Assembly: GCA_902702965.1 (NCBI GenBank)
Contig: CACRXP010000179.1
Location: forward strand, 782,024 to 846,023
DNA: 64,000 nucleotides
Direction of reading: 5' to 3'
DNA from: Spirometra erinaceieuropaei
Lineage: Eukaryota > Platyhelminthes > Cestoda > Diphyllobothriidea > Diphyllobothriidae
Below are positions 1 through 12,495 of this stretch, piece after piece; the stretch's first letter is position 1; each line of letters begins with the position of its first letter. The notes under the pieces were generated by a model. It was not told the DNA's origin and searched no databases. It saw only the letters and a list, made by a program, of their open reading frames with translations. The position numbers were made by a program, and so were the translations under genes.

Positions 1-924
1 AGAAATCCCGGGCTCAAAGTCTGTTAACAAATCACCAGCGTGGTTAGTTCACGTGGTTGTACGTTTGCTGGTTTGTTCATTCCTTGCCCCTATTGGAAGT
101 TCTGGTATCCGCCAACTCCTAGGGTGTCCCACTAGTCCCCTGCGTAATTCTTACGACAGACTGGAGGTTATGAAATGCCAACAGCGTGAAAGCGAAGATG
201 ACTGCGTGTTTGCTTGTCATGACGTCAACCTTGGGTCAGTTTGAGCGTTGTAACTGGAGAGGCAATTAAAGCAAGAGATCTAGGAGGAAAACTAGGCTAC
301 TGTCGGTGCTAGTTCTTATAATACCACAGCTTCCAGTTGCTTAAGATGATGTTCAGCAGGGGGTGGTGCAGAGGGTGTCAAAGGGCAACCTGACTTTTTA
401 AAAAACAATTGAAGATCAACTCCTGCGAACTTAAAGTATGATCTTACTGAAGACTGCAGATGCAAGTCTCAGTCCCGTTGGATGGTTTTGTTCACACGAC
501 TCTGCTTGTACTTCTCCGGTTGGTAGAAGAGCAGTCGTGTGTACTGTTTTTCTCGAATTGACCAGTTTAATGGGCGTCGGATTTTAACATCTGCTGAAGG
601 ATATCTATATTTTCACTAATCTGGTATGGTATAGCAACCGTAATCACAGTTTTCTGTTTTTTACAGACTGGGTAAAAAATTCTTGCGGGAGGAGTGAGAA
701 ACGACTCTTAAGGAAAGATGATTTGATGAAAGCACGAGCTCCTTTGCTATTAGGACGATTGAACGCCGATTTAGCCCCGCCAAAGAGCAAATCAGCTGAA
801 TGAAAGTGGTTTTTTGTAACTAGGTTGGCGGTCCTGCGACTTTATACATGGTAGACAGACCAACTTTGCAAGTTCTGATATAGATGAGTTTGCTGACTGT
901 GGCACTGGTAATGTTGCATCATGA
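1..924. other. No gene seen
   Basis: Mixed-composition sequence without long frames, splice-bounded exons or recognised repeats. Confidence 0.5.
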
Positions 925-1290
925 ATTTTCTGGTCTATTTCGAGTTCAACCCTATAACGAACCACGCAGTAGATGCGACGGAACAGTGCCGGAGTCGGTT
1001 AAGGGCACTCGAGGGGTTGGCGGGGATGTCACACATGTGGGGTATGTTGGCACGCCGGGACACAGGTTCGCGCCGCGCCAGCCACTTACGTCCGACCTAG
1101 TCTCCGCTCTTCTTGTCTCTATCTTGACGCGGAGCCAAGAAGGGATAGAAGGGAGTGCGGTAAATGCAGCGAAAGTCCACTCTCAAGATAAGCTATTTTA
1201 TACGCACATCACATTCCCTGGCCCACCTTTATGCGGAGCATACGGTGGACATCATCGATAGCAACGGTCGAACTGTTGGTCTACTCAGAG
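925..1290 (+). repeat. R4 interspersed repeat
   Basis: It shares CTCTTCTTGTCTCTATCTTG, GGAGTGCGGTAAATGCAGCG and GGAGCATACGGTGGACATCA with the copy at 14040-14600. Confidence 0.6.
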
Positions 1291-1481
1291 TTCCATCTTG
1301 GAAGTTCTATCCCCAAGCTCCTGTCTACCCTGATATTCCGTAACGCTAGATGGGAATTTCGAATCCTTACCACCGCGACTGTTAACGACGTCTCTTTATC
1401 GTCTGGACTACTCAGAGTTTAGGATAACTCTTGACCTGTAGTTGCATCATATCAACGATAAGTCCCTGTAATCTAAAGTTA

Positions 1482-2475
1482 CAGTAGATGTGCTAACTCA
1501 TGAAATATCAACCAAAATTTCGAAATGCGTTCTCGTTTCGAAAAGATAAATTAAGTAGTGCTGTAAAACCAATCACGATGCAGCATAAGTCTATAATGAT
1601 CCAGTTATCCCAGGGTGTCGGCTTTCGAAAAAACTTATTTTCGGCTGGATGCGAGATCTATACTCTGCAAAAAATTACTACTTAAGTAGCGTGCAATTTT
1701 CTCATTGATTTTCGATGCCCTTGAAAATTCAATTATATTTCGTGGAAAACATGCATAAAAATATTCATTCTTTTACTTATTCGGTAGAAAATCACGTCTT
1801 CTTCCAATTTCATACTCGAAAGAAGAGTATAATTCTGTTTTACAAAAGTTTCTGATTGTGAGATTTTTCAATACCGTTAAATGGCCGTTCATGAAACGTC
1901 ATGTATCTGCATTTACGAATGTGGCTTGTAAAGTTAACAATATTGCTCAAATCCACTGCTTAATTTCATGAACCTCATATAGTCTTCTATAACACCGTAG
2001 AGAAATGCATGGTTTTCCGTGCACGGAAAATATACAGCTTGTAGTTTTGAAACCCCGAATGCAAGCGTAACAGCAGGTCGGGTTCAAAATTATTCGGGAA
2101 TTAAAAAAGTTTTTTAAAACCAAATTATACTTTTCTTTTGAGTATGAATTTGGAAGAAGACGTGATTTTCTACCGAATAAGTGAAAGAATGAATATTTAT
2201 ATGCATGTTTTCCATGAAATATAATTGAATTTTCATGGGCATCGAAAATCAATGAGAAAATTGCATGCTACTTAAGTAGTAATTTTTTGCAAATTATGGA
2301 TAATGTAGGCAGCCGAAAATAAGTTCTTTCGAAAGCCGACACCCTGGGGTAACTGAATCATTATAGATTTACGCTGCATCGTGATTGGTTTTGCAACACT
2401 ACTTAATTTATCTTTTCGAAACGAGAACTCATTTCGAAATTTTGGTTGACATTTCATGAGTTAGCACATCTACTG
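1482..2475. mobile_element. Foldback MITE, about 1 kb, copy 1 (best preserved)
   Basis: The left end CAGTAGATGTGCTAACTCAT is mirrored at the right end, ATGAGTTAGCACATCTACTG, and the element is flanked by TA on both sides. The arms pair for about 380 bp (roughly 1482-1860 with 2095-2475). Shared landmarks are a TTCGAAATGCG block, an ACTACTTAAGTAGT block and a TCGATGCCC block. The central 220 bp is not palindromic. There is no long coding frame; small open frames in the arms are mirror images of each other. TA target sites and CAGT ends are typical of Tc1/mariner-type elements, so this is probably a non-autonomous derivative. Confidence 0.85.
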
Positions 2476-3116
2476 TAATTATCTGCCCCGTTTTCTCTGG
2501 GCGTCTTCCATGCGTGGACGAAAAGCCCAGAAAGAAAGAAGGGTCAATGCAGCTGTGAGCCCTCATCTAGAGGAAGAAAGTGTAGCTGCCGATCCGGCAC
2601 TCAAGACATCCTCATAAAGTTCTCGAAAAGAATCTCACCAACAGAAAACCCTTTAAAAATACTAATTAGGTACTTTATTCTTACCTACTCCAACAATATG
2701 CAGCGACAAACACGCATGCAAATCGGCTCCCCTTCCCCTCGCCGGGCGTCACACAGGAAAGTGGGGAAGTTTATTCCAGAGAAAAGAGACAGCGTTACTA
2801 GGATAAAGCGTTGAAAAATCAATGTCGCCCACGCACTTGCTGTAGTGACTTTGTCGTGAACTCATGTCAGGGAAAGTGCGGAGCAGACTCGTGCCTGCAA
2901 ACGTCTTGCTGCGCGCAGAAAATGACGTTTGCCGCCAGAAATTGGATATTCCACCACCTGCCTAAGCAGATGTTCACCTTTCGGACGGGCACATTAGCAG
3001 GCAAACAGCCCCTCTGTATGCAGTCAACTTCAAGTGGTCCTCTATTAGTGTTGTTCGGTAAGTAAAAATTTCAAATAATTAGCGCCGTCAAACAATAGGG
3101 GAAGGTCAGAGGGTGC
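2476..3116. other. No gene seen
   Basis: Contains an 84-codon frame at 2811-3065 rich in Cys (CCSDFVVNSCQGKCG). TTTTGCCGCCAGGAATTGGAT at 3540-3560 resembles 2929-2950, so this is more likely repeat than gene. Confidence 0.45.
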
Positions 3117-3509
3117 GATGCGGTTATGTAGCCCCACCTGATGTAAAAAAACCCCAATCACCTATAATACGAGATTGGTGGTAACGGGGATTTTCACAGC
3201 TGGTGCCGGTGAAAGCATAGGCGACGAGTTCAAGTAGTTGTATACAAAGAAAAGCTATTGGGAATGCGCGGTTGTACTTTAAATGGTTGAGAAATAGTTG
3301 CGCTAACTCCTAGCCCTAGCCCTAACCCCCAACTCTAACCCCTTATCCTAAAACCTAACTCCCGACACTGACCCCTAATTCTAACCCCCAACAATAATCC
3401 CTAACCATATTTCCTAAACCCTTAAATACATCCTCTAACCATAATCCCTAATCCTTAACCCAAACCCCAACAGTATTGTGTCCATCAGGTGGGGCTTCCA
3501 AACCGCATC
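3117..3509 (-). mobile_element. TIR element with internal telomere-like array, copy 1
   Basis: The ends pair over about 27 bp: GATGCGGTTATGTAGCCCCA at left and TGGGGCTTCCAAACCGCATC at right. Inside, from about 3305 to 3475, is a degenerate CCCTAA-type array (CCCTAGCCCTAACCCC...). The unique half (3140-3300) is shared, in opposite orientation, with 6245-6431 and 57055-57242. No coding capacity. Confidence 0.75.
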
Positions 3510-5020
3510 ATACCAAGTTTTCCTGCGTGCAGAAAATGACTTTTGCCGCCAGGAATTGGATGATCCCTCACCTGTACTGGCCTTCCTAAGTCAACGTGTG
3601 GGGTAGGCAGAGACGTATGGTGCTGAGTGTCTCTGGTGTGCGACAAATCATATGTAACCGTTTCCTGTAGACTGGGCAAAAGCCCTTAGGGTGAACAGTC
3701 AGTGGCGCTGACAATCCCCAACGTCCACGACTGACGGCTAGTTACGCGATGGAATCTTTAAGCCAGTTTAAACCGAGAGAGAATACTGTTGTTCAGCTCA
3801 GCCCGTGGTTTTCTGTTCGCCTCCGTTTCTTCGGCAGCATATGCTCTTCAGGAATCACCAGGAAACTGTTTCCAACTGAGAAAGTGCTCTATGAGAATGA
3901 CGCACTTCGAAACAGTATCTTACAAACGTAGTAATCATCATAGCACTAGACAACAATCACGTACTCAGATGTCGATTTCCAAAGCAAAATATAACGACAT
4001 GCGCGAGTGGCGTCTCCAGCTGAGCGACTCAAGTGCATGCAATTTCGATATCAAAATAATTGTGGAGGGTAGGCGGAGTGACGTTCTTCAACAAGCAATC
4101 GGTCATCCTCTAAAGTAGTCCTTTTAATCCACCAACGCGTTGCCCTGACAAAGCAGATCTTGTTCTGAGTGGTTCGCATTCTTTCTGTCCGGAATCTAAT
4201 CCCTTTGAAAATCCCCGAATGGGCACTGAACCGAAAATATCGTCACAGTCTCACTAAGATGAATTCTCAAACGACCACTTTGTATTTCACGCACATTTAG
4301 GCCGCATGCCAGTAAATACCAGCTAGGTGTTAGTAGAACCAGACTCCATGGCTGAAGAAATCTACCTGTGACGTGTTTTTTGGATTGACAATCCGATCCC
4401 TTATATTCATGACCAATGGTCGTAAGCGGCCACTAGAGAAACCTTTGCTAAAGGCTGCGCCACACGTTTTGTCTGATAGAACAATTTAGATTTAAAGCGG
4501 ATTTTAAATGGCAACGTCCAAAATTAGACGTGATTGGCTGTGAATTGCCAGATGTTATCAAGGTCACACATTTTAGGTAAGTCCAGGCCTACCATGATCA
4601 CGTCACACTGTTCTGCGCAAGACACAGTGAATTTAAATTCCGAGTCGGTGATGGGGTTTTTTCCCGCCAGGGTTTCAAACGTGTGCGCAAAGACTACTAG
4701 GAGGCTAACCGAACTAAAGAAGAGACATCCGGAATTAGAAGAACAAAAAATGCTGAAAAAGTATTAACTAAAGCATACGTCAAGAAATCCTTCCGGTAGA
4801 CATTCTCCAGACGAGGCGTGGAGCAGCCTTCATGATACATCATTAGCTTATTTGGGTCGGCATGTGGCATTGCTGAGCGGCCAAGTGTTCACGGTGCTTG
4901 GCGTATCTTTGCAAAAATAAGAACGCATTTTGGAAGTCTGTCTTATACTGCGTCCGCATACCTGGATTATACAACAAAGGCATTATCCGTCTCCGCGACA
5001 ACAAGAAATCTTTTGGTTAA
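3510..5020. other. No gene seen
   Basis: Several 60-110 codon frames overlap one another without family resemblance or splice support. Confidence 0.45.
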
Positions 5021-5056
5021 ATTGTGGTTGTGTAGCCGCACCTGATGGACACAATA

Positions 5057-5638
5057 CTATGGTACGGGGCGCTCACCGATCGTTCATACGGAACTCACTC
5101 GTTCCGTTGTGCCTTAAAGGCTCTCTCTCGAGCCCAACCAGCAGCCGCACAGCGGCGCATGATATATATAGACAGAATAGTATTACCGACAAAGACAAGG
5201 GAGACTGGCATGGTCATTTCTGGCTTATTAGTCGTCGTCAGCCAGCCATACCCAAGCCCGAAGTGTGGAACACCCGAGCCTCGAACTCGCGACCTGTTGG
5301 TTTAGAAGTCCACGCCTCTATTCTGCCTATATATATCATGCGCCGCTATGCGGCTGCTGGTTGGGCTCGAGAGAGAGCCTTTAGGGCACAACGGAACGAG
5401 TGAGTTCCGTATGAACGATCGGTGAGCGCCCCGTACCATTATATATTCCCGATCGAAAACCGGCAAGGCAACGGGCTCGTGGCCCGGTGGGTAGAGGCGT
5501 GGACTTCTAAACCAACAGGTCGCGAGTTCGAGGCTCGGGTGTTCCACACTTCGGGCTTGGGTATGGCTGGCTGACGACGGCTAATAAGCCAGAAATAGCC
5601 ATTCCAGTCTCCCTTGTCTTTGTCGGTAATACTATTCT
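5057..5638. mobile_element. Composite of two inverted tRNA-derived SINE copies with GC-rich heads
   Basis: The right half (5320-5638, plus) holds a head (GCGCCGCTATGCGGCTGCTG), then a tRNA-like region at 5473-5545 (GGCTCGTGGCCCGGTGGGTA, a CTTCTAA loop, GAGTTCGAGGCTCGG) and a tail ending in ATTCTG. The loop CTTCTAA would give anticodon UCU, so a tRNA-Arg origin is likely. The left half (5057-5335) is an inverted, shorter copy. GACACAATACT lies at both outer edges (5046-5056 and 5640-5650), which looks like a target-site duplication. Confidence 0.75.
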
Positions 5639-5944
5639 GGACACAATACTGTTGACCCACTTAGTTATTTTTAGTTGGCGCGATTTTATTGGCATAGTGT
5701 TGCTGTGCGCTGAGGTGTGTGTTCTGTTGGCGGCCTTGTTTCTTTGTTGCCGAGTCTACCTTTTTTGACCCAATGCTGGCGGTCCTTCTTGACTTACGGC
5801 CTGTCGCCTCCTTCTAACTTTCGTGCTTGATGTTTAAGGGTTAGGGTTTAGGCTTGCAGTTAAGGGTTAGGGTTAGGAGCTAGGATTCGGGGATAGGGTT
5901 AGGGATGAAAGTTGGGTCGCCAATAGAAGCGCAGAGACGAGTCC

Positions 5945-6165
5945 CAGGAATTAGTCTTGAAAAAGGAGACACGATCGCCGGGACAAGAGATTTATTAGCC
6001 TGAAGTTTTGGATTCCTACTCGAATCCATCATCAGAGACAAAAAAGCAGAAACGGGTCTGCTGCTTTTTTCTGTTTTTTGTCTCTGATGATGGATTCGAG
6101 TAGGAATCCGAAACGTCAGGCTAATAAAGCTCTTGTCCCGGCGATCGTGTCTCTTTCTTCATGAA
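5945..6165. mobile_element. Inverted pair of Penelope-type terminal repeats with hammerhead-like cores
   Basis: Two arms of about 90 bp mirror each other around a short AAAAAGCAG-rich centre. The plus arm (about 6075-6165) reads GTCT, CTGATGA, TGGATTC-loop-GAATCC, GAAACGTC, AGGC, then GCTAATAAAGC and GGCGATCGTGTCTC. The minus arm has a damaged GAAAC. The GATCGTG string is shared with the repeat at 54760-54770. The pair interrupts a TTAGGG-like array. Confidence 0.6.
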
Positions 6166-7105
6166 CGTTAGGTGTTAGAGTCAGGGTTTAGGGTTAGGGG
6201 TAGGGGTTAGGGGTTATGGTTAGGGGTTAGGGTCAAGGGTTAGGGCAAGAATTTCTCCACCACTCAAAGTACAACCGCGCATTCCCAGTAGCTTTTCTTT
6301 TGCATTCAATTACTTGAATTCGCCGCCTGTGCGTTTTCCGGCCCCACCTGTAAAAATCCGTTATTACCCCCGGTCCCGTCTTACAGGTGGCTGGGATTTG
6401 TTTACCTCAGGTACGGCTATATAGCCACATCTGACCTTTTGTGTCAAACGTCTCCGCCAATCGATGCCTGTGTGTAGACCCTTCAGGCCTGTCTTAGGTA
6501 AACGACAGATCGATTTTTGCAAGCGACTACGCCCACTGCCTGTCTCAGAAAATTCTCAATGGGCTTCCGCCAGCCTGCAATAATCTCAGTCTTGCGTTCC
6601 GCGTCGAAGGGCTACTTTTGCACAATCTGGGGCAATCTGCGGGCAGCAGATGATGCCAATGTGCTAAATTGTATTTTTACCGAGTGTTTGTATGCAGATT
6701 GTTCAAACATCTTGCCCAAATGTGCATCTAAATGTTAATAGAGCGCCTATTCGAAGTTAAATATTGTCAAAATGAACGTGAGCTATGGTAGTCCCGAAAT
6801 GCAATGGTGTTCTACTTATGAACCACTAACGACGAGTGATAAATAGAGTGAATTGAGTAACATTAGAGCGTGGGTTTCTTGCAGTTAGTCACCTATCATT
6901 TTACATTGCATATGAATTCTCTTAAAAAAACATTTCAAAAGAATTGGTGAGGAGGCAGAGATAAACCAATTTCCCGCCTCGCGCGTTCACGCAATCTGTC
7001 CAAACCCAATCGATTTTTCTGTTTCGCATTCTTCTCATACTCTGTATGATTTTTCCTTGTATTCGAACATAGTTGTTTGAAATGCATTGTGTAGGTTAAG
7101 GTCGA

Positions 7106-7454
7106 NNNNNNNNNNNNNNNNNNNNNNNNNNNNNNNNNNNNNNNNNNNNNNNNNNNNNNNNNNNNNNNNNNNNNNNNNNNNNNNNNNNNNNNNNNNNNNN
7201 NNNNNNNNNNNNNNNNNNNNNNNNNNNNNNNNNNNNNNNNNNNNNNNNNNNNNNNNNNNNNNNNNNNNNNNNNNNNNNNNNNNNNNNNNNNNNNNNNNNN
7301 NNNNNNNNNNNNNNNNNNNNNNNNNNNNNNNNNNNNNNNNNNNNNNNNNNNNNNNNNNNNNNNNNNNNNNNNNNNNNNNNNNNNNNNNNNNNNNNNNNNN
7401 NNNNNNNNNNNNNNNNNNNNNNNNNNNNNNNNNNNNNNNNNNNNNNNNNNNNNN
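7106..7454. other. Assembly gap (N)
   Basis: 349 N. Sequences on either side share no obvious repeat. Confidence 0.99.
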
Positions 7455-8639
7455 GCTAAACCCAAACTTTCACCCCGTCAGTTTACCCCATGACATCGTA
7501 AACGTCCGCAACTAAACGGTGACGGCTGAGGAGAACTTCTTGTCATCGTACACAAGACAGCCCTGGTTGGTCGAAGTCGGATTGGCTGCGAATGGGAAAA
7601 ATTCGCCGGGCGGGGGAGGGGGAGAATGAACGGGTGGGGGTTCTGTGTCCCTGCACTAGAATGTACTATTATCTGATGCTTCCCTAGCTTTGCCGGGAGG
7701 GATGAGGGATTTTGGCAAATGCGATAATTTATCACCGAGACCGACAGTGAAATCAGACATGGTTGCTGTCCCGGGCGCAGAAATGTCCTTTTTCTAATCC
7801 TATCGTCGGCCTGGCCCGGGATGGTTGATTGCGAGACTGGTAGGATTTCCAATAAATAAGACTAATTTGGATACTGAAGGCATATTAATGAACTACCATG
7901 GGCCTTTTTATGGGGATCCGCCGGAGGCATCCTTATACTTTCGAGGGGGCAGACGTGCATGAGGCAACATGCTCAGGCAAGAACCAATCAAATTCTATTA
8001 CCAATCGTAAAAAATACCTTCGAACATTTCCACTCCTCCGTCCAAATGCGCGTACAGCTGACTGCTACTACATCGTAAACACGGGTCTCCTCTACTGCAC
8101 TACAATGTGGGCGCGTTCAAGACACGTTCATGAATCCGTTGATAGTGAAGCAGACTTTTGACGCGCCCACTTCACTCCATTTTTTTCATATTCGCCGTAC
8201 TACACTGGCAAGACAAAGCCAGGGTGACTGGAGGCGGGTGTAGCCGCAGTGTACACAAGGGGCCAAACAGTTCACTTAGGCATATCATGCACAGTCGGAT
8301 TCCTTACTCCATTTATGCGAGGCTTCTTTCTGAGGGGCACGATTCACGAATCACAAAACCCATTGTCCTAGGAGAGTCAATGCAGTCTATCTCCCAGTCC
8401 GGTGTAAGACCGAATAGCACTATCGGTTGGCAAGCCTCCAATCCACGGCTGTTAGTTCCTCGTAATAGATTAAAAACGCATCTGACTGTTTATGATGAGA
8501 ATAAAAGCGCATGGTTCGGACTGGGTCGGGCTGGCCTTTTCTTATCCCTCCCACACACTGCGACTGGGAGCGAGATTGGCGCAGTTGCCGACGTGATGTG
8601 AATTCGCCGTGTATCACGTTCCTCGCCATATGCTTGTTC

Positions 8640-8655
8640 ACCCCCCCCCCCCCAC
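8640..8655 (+). repeat. Poly-C run
   Basis: About 15 consecutive C. Confidence 0.9.
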
Positions 8656-9154
8656 ATGACCGATCTTCACCATGGAAACTTGGTCCTACCATATGCCCGC
8701 ATTCACTGTATCTCGTTGCGGCCACCACAACAAAGCCGATAAAGCGCATCACATGACTGTAGCGCTAGCTTGTGGGATATTTTGTTTAGTATTGGGCATG
8801 TGTACGCCTACGGCTGAGTATACTCATGCTGTCTGTCGTGGGCTTTTTGATGTTTCTCAGAAATTAAGCTCTGAGCTTTGGCTAAATTCCTCGCGGAAAG
8901 CAGTTTCAAGTTCGATCGGAAAGATGATATGTTTGCCCGAGCTGATATTCATCCTTAGCTGCATGTAGATAGTCGTATAATGTTTACGAGATGCCGTCAC
9001 ATAGCTGAGTTATGCTGTGGCAGAAAATGTGAACAACATGTGTCTGGGCTTTCAGCTGCTGCCCATGCTGGACGTATCATCAATCAGTCAACGGTATGTT
9101 TGTTGACTGTGTAGAAAATGTAACTGATATTAGGACCGTTGTACCGAACATTTG

Positions 9155-9155
<1 letters not shown>

Positions 9156-9192
<37 letters not shown>

Positions 9193-9243
9193 ACACTACT
9201 ACTACTACTGCTACTACTACTACTACTACGGCTACTACTACTC

Positions 9244-9274
<31 letters not shown>

Positions 9275-9285
9275 CACCACGATCA
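9156..9285 (+). repeat. Trinucleotide microsatellite, (CTA)n then (ACC)n
   Basis: About 95 bases of ACT/CTA units with a few variants pass into about 20 bases of ACC. It gives long homopolymer-like open frames on both strands (poly-Thr, poly-Val, poly-Ser), which are not genes. Confidence 0.95.
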
Positions 9286-12200
9286 GGAAGAATTAATGTT
9301 TGAGACAATAGGCTTGACGGCAAACTCCAGGATTCCAGAAACGGTCAGTTGCGTTGGTCAGACTCTGCTCACAAGTCAGACGTAAGCAAAACAGACTTAT
9401 GTAGATAACATTCAGCCTCACAAATTTTCCTTTTATACAGAGGTTTAGAGGCTATTAAGGTACAAAAAGAGAGGAGTTCACGTGTGCATAACATACAGCA
9501 GCCATTGGAATGTTGATCGGCAGTATCCCATCCTGTCTGCTATACTGATAGGTTTGTAAAACCCTACTTTGACGGTTCCTACAATTTCAGAACGCCGAGA
9601 TGCCGAACTTATTTCACTGTCCTTTTTTAATTACTCTAAGAGCAGAGTTTTCAGATGGCGAAGGTTACAAGCACCAGACGGTTAACTACCCGAAAACCGA
9701 TTTGACGAGATAAACGTACCAACTAAGGGATAATGGTTGGTTCGAGTTCATGTAAAAGTGCATCTTAGAATGAAACTGCTCTCGTTCGTTTAGTTAGGTC
9801 AGCGTCATAGGGTTATTCCGTTGAAACTTACTCGCCGGCCCTCCTGACCGGTAGACCTCCACGTATCTGATAGCAACGCGGAAGAGGTTTGTCCCATCCC
9901 TTCAGAATAAAATACGCGGATCTTATTTATTTAATTTTAACGCCTACTTATTTTGACTAAGTAAGTCAATGCTGATCGCTGAAAGTGTCCGAGCGCTCAC
10001 CATAACAACGCGGCCGTTTATCAGGAACTTCGCCGGGATTGACCATTAATAGCGTCCGGATTCCACTGGGTTGAAGTTCATTTCAGCTAAGCAAAGGCCA
10101 ACGAATTTCCTGGATCTCTCCATAGATAAGACTAGAAATTGTTGCGAACTGTCCACCTGAAAGTCTGTAAGTATTTACTTGGCAAATTTATTCTGCCAGG
10201 TGACTTTCCCCTCATGCTTCTCCATTCTTTTCTATAGCACTCTTCCTTCAGGGTCGTGGATCTTAACGTCGGCTGGGTATTTGGATGCGGTCATCCGAAT
10301 CATGTCGACTGCTGGGTTCTTCAATGTACAAATAGCCGACTAATGGCTGACGTAATCGTTCCACTTAAGCTCTTTCTCCATCGTAAGAGTGGATGGCGGT
10401 AATATGTCTGTTAACTTATCACTCTACGGCATTATCGTGCGGAACGGCTCTATCAGTCACCTGACCGTTCCAGCCTTTAATCTCCACCCTACAAGACACA
10501 TTTAATCGTTCTCCTCCATCGTCCTCACGCCACGGAAATGAAGAGCGTCGGAGATCTTCGGAGATCTACTTCCTCTGGACCCAACATTCCATAGTGTCGT
10601 GCTGGGGTCCCAGATCTTTTCAGGATACGTGACAGTAACTTGAGAGGCCCAAGTAATAAACTTCACCCCACAGACGTCTTTTATTACCGAAAATAGCCAC
10701 CTCATTCTCAGTTAATACTGTGCACTTTCACTGTCCTATGCTGTCAGTTGCCAGCACAGAGTCTGTCACCCGTTGTTCAACTAGTAATTGAAAAGTGGAA
10801 TTATTGAAAATAAATATACCAGCAGCTGTATTTCTCCGTTTTACTTTTGGTTCTTACTGACCATATGAATTCGAAGTTCAGTCGCGTGTAACTATGCATC
10901 CTTTGTCCCACGGGATTCGTCCGCATGTGCAGTCGCAAAGATCTGACGATAATCTGATCAAAACGGTCGTTTACTCACCTTTCAATGGTATCGTGAAGGG
11001 AGCATTTCTATGAACAAGAATACGTCATGGTTTCCAGAAAAAAACCAACACCTGGCGTACACAGCTTGTACACCCTAAGGACAGAGTTGGCTATCTCGAT
11101 AGAAAAGGAGTTGCCTACAAGATCCCATGTTCCACTTGTGATCCTGTCTATTGTGGACAGACTGAGAAATCTGCCCCAAACCGCATACATGAACATCAGT
11201 TAGTGGTGAAAAGAGGAAATCATCCATCTCAGGTGACTATGCACACACTGGATACTGGACACGAATTTGCATGGGAGAACATTCGCATTGCCTGCGCCCG
11301 CCCAATAAGAAATGCCGTGAAGTCCTGGAGTCAATGCTCTCAGGTGAGGCTTGCATCAGTCGCCGTATCGATTTAGATGCCAAATATAAACCTCTCAAGT
11401 AAAAATGGAAGCGAGCGCAGCCAATGCCGAGAGGATGACGAAAAACCATTGACGCGCATTAACGCAGGCTTTGGCCAACCATAAAATCACTTGTTCGACA
11501 CGGTTAAATATTTAAGTGTTTTTGTGCATGACCCAAAAATCTGACGGCGAGCTGGGGAACCGGTCTCGAAAATTTAAACATTAAAGGTTATTTTCTTCCT
11601 AAAAAAATCTTACTTACGTAGAAAAAGACTGTATATTTTTGAAATACAACATTCGTCCTTCATTTTTTCGTTAGGTTTCTAGTGTATGCTTCGTTTTCCC
11701 ACCTGCCTTCACTCCTCAGCCTGGACAAAAGTCGCGTGTGAAAAGTGATCTTGCCCAAATTGGGCATGCTACTGACTTGGACATAGTCAGCAGAAGCTAC
11801 AGCTAACTGACGAGGCGACCCAGGAAACACAGTTCTTTAAAGGCAACGCAGTGAACTGTGACGACCACCTGACTGCAAACTCCGCTTATTTGCATCATTA
11901 TCCGATAAGGAACTTAATCGAAGAGGAAGTCAGTGCTGCTTTGCAACGCTCTAACTTGCTTGTTATAGAAATTGGCCACGCGAACAGCGGTGGTGTCGAT
12001 AGCAGACGTACGTGGCAAAATTCGCAGCTGGAAATGGAAGTATTCGGGACGGGCACAAGGTAAAGCGCGACAATGCGGGCATGGTAGCATGTCTTTCGAA
12101 TATGTCTCCGCAGATGCATAATGTTGGGTCCTTCGAACAGGAACATTCAAATTCATGGTTATAAGGCTCTTGTCCGCCGCCAGTCGACCCTTGACCTCGA

Positions 12201-12336
12201 CTGTATGTTAGTTGACTTTGGCATCCTGCTTCATGGAGGAGAGAGGCAATGCGGGGACTATAATGGTCCACTCCAAGCGATGTGCCGCGAACGGGTGTCA
12301 CGAATGGCATGAAGCCGGAGGACGGAGGACCATCCA
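9286..12336. other. No gene seen
   Basis: About 3 kb of unique-looking intergenic sequence. Frames at 11851-12388 overlap on both strands, and none resembles a known protein. Confidence 0.45.
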
Positions 12337-12495
12337 TAAAGACAAGAGAGACTGGAGTGGCGTTATCTGGCTTATTAGCCGTTTTCAATCAGTCATATTC
12401 AGCCCTAGCTGAGGGACCAGCTGCGGTTCGAACCTACGTCATTTTTGCTGACTAAACGTCAGCGAGTACAATACTCGGGCCAATGAGGCACGGGT
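12337..12495 (-). mobile_element. tRNA-derived SINE, diverged copy
   Basis: It matches the SINE body at 5473-5638 in reverse: AAAGACAAGAGAGACTGGAG, GGCTTATTAGCC, then the B-box GGTTCGAACC and a GCTGA-loop-TCAGC anticodon-like hairpin. The head portion is absent. Confidence 0.65.

Larger units (their letters stand above)
5021..6431 (+). mobile_element. TIR element with telomere-like array, copy 2, carrying two nested insertions
   Basis: The left end ATTGTGGTTGTGTAGCCGCA and right end (ATAGCCACATC) match the family. The TTAGGG-like array is split into 5835-5910 and 6165-6245. A SINE composite (5057-5638) is inserted near the left end with a repeated GACACAATACT on each side. A hammerhead-bearing inverted repeat (5945-6165) is inserted within the array. 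Without these two inserts the element would be a few hundred bp longer than the 321-bp copy at 56922. Confidence 0.7.
6432..9155. other. No gene seen; gap inside
   Basis: Contains the first N gap. The 147-codon frame at 8158-8601 has no recognisable domain and overlaps an antisense frame. Confidence 0.45.

Noticed and set aside
3300..3475. Interstitial telomere repeat as a chromosome-fusion scar
   Set aside because: The tract lies inside a TIR element that recurs elsewhere with the same array, so mobility explains it better.
5045..5695. Overlapping frames of 60-157 codons
   Set aside because: They translate the SINE and its head; the same peptides recur at 58746-59160.
8158..8601. 147-codon plus frame as a gene
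   Set aside because: No domain, no splice or repeat support, and an antisense frame overlaps it; composition looks random.
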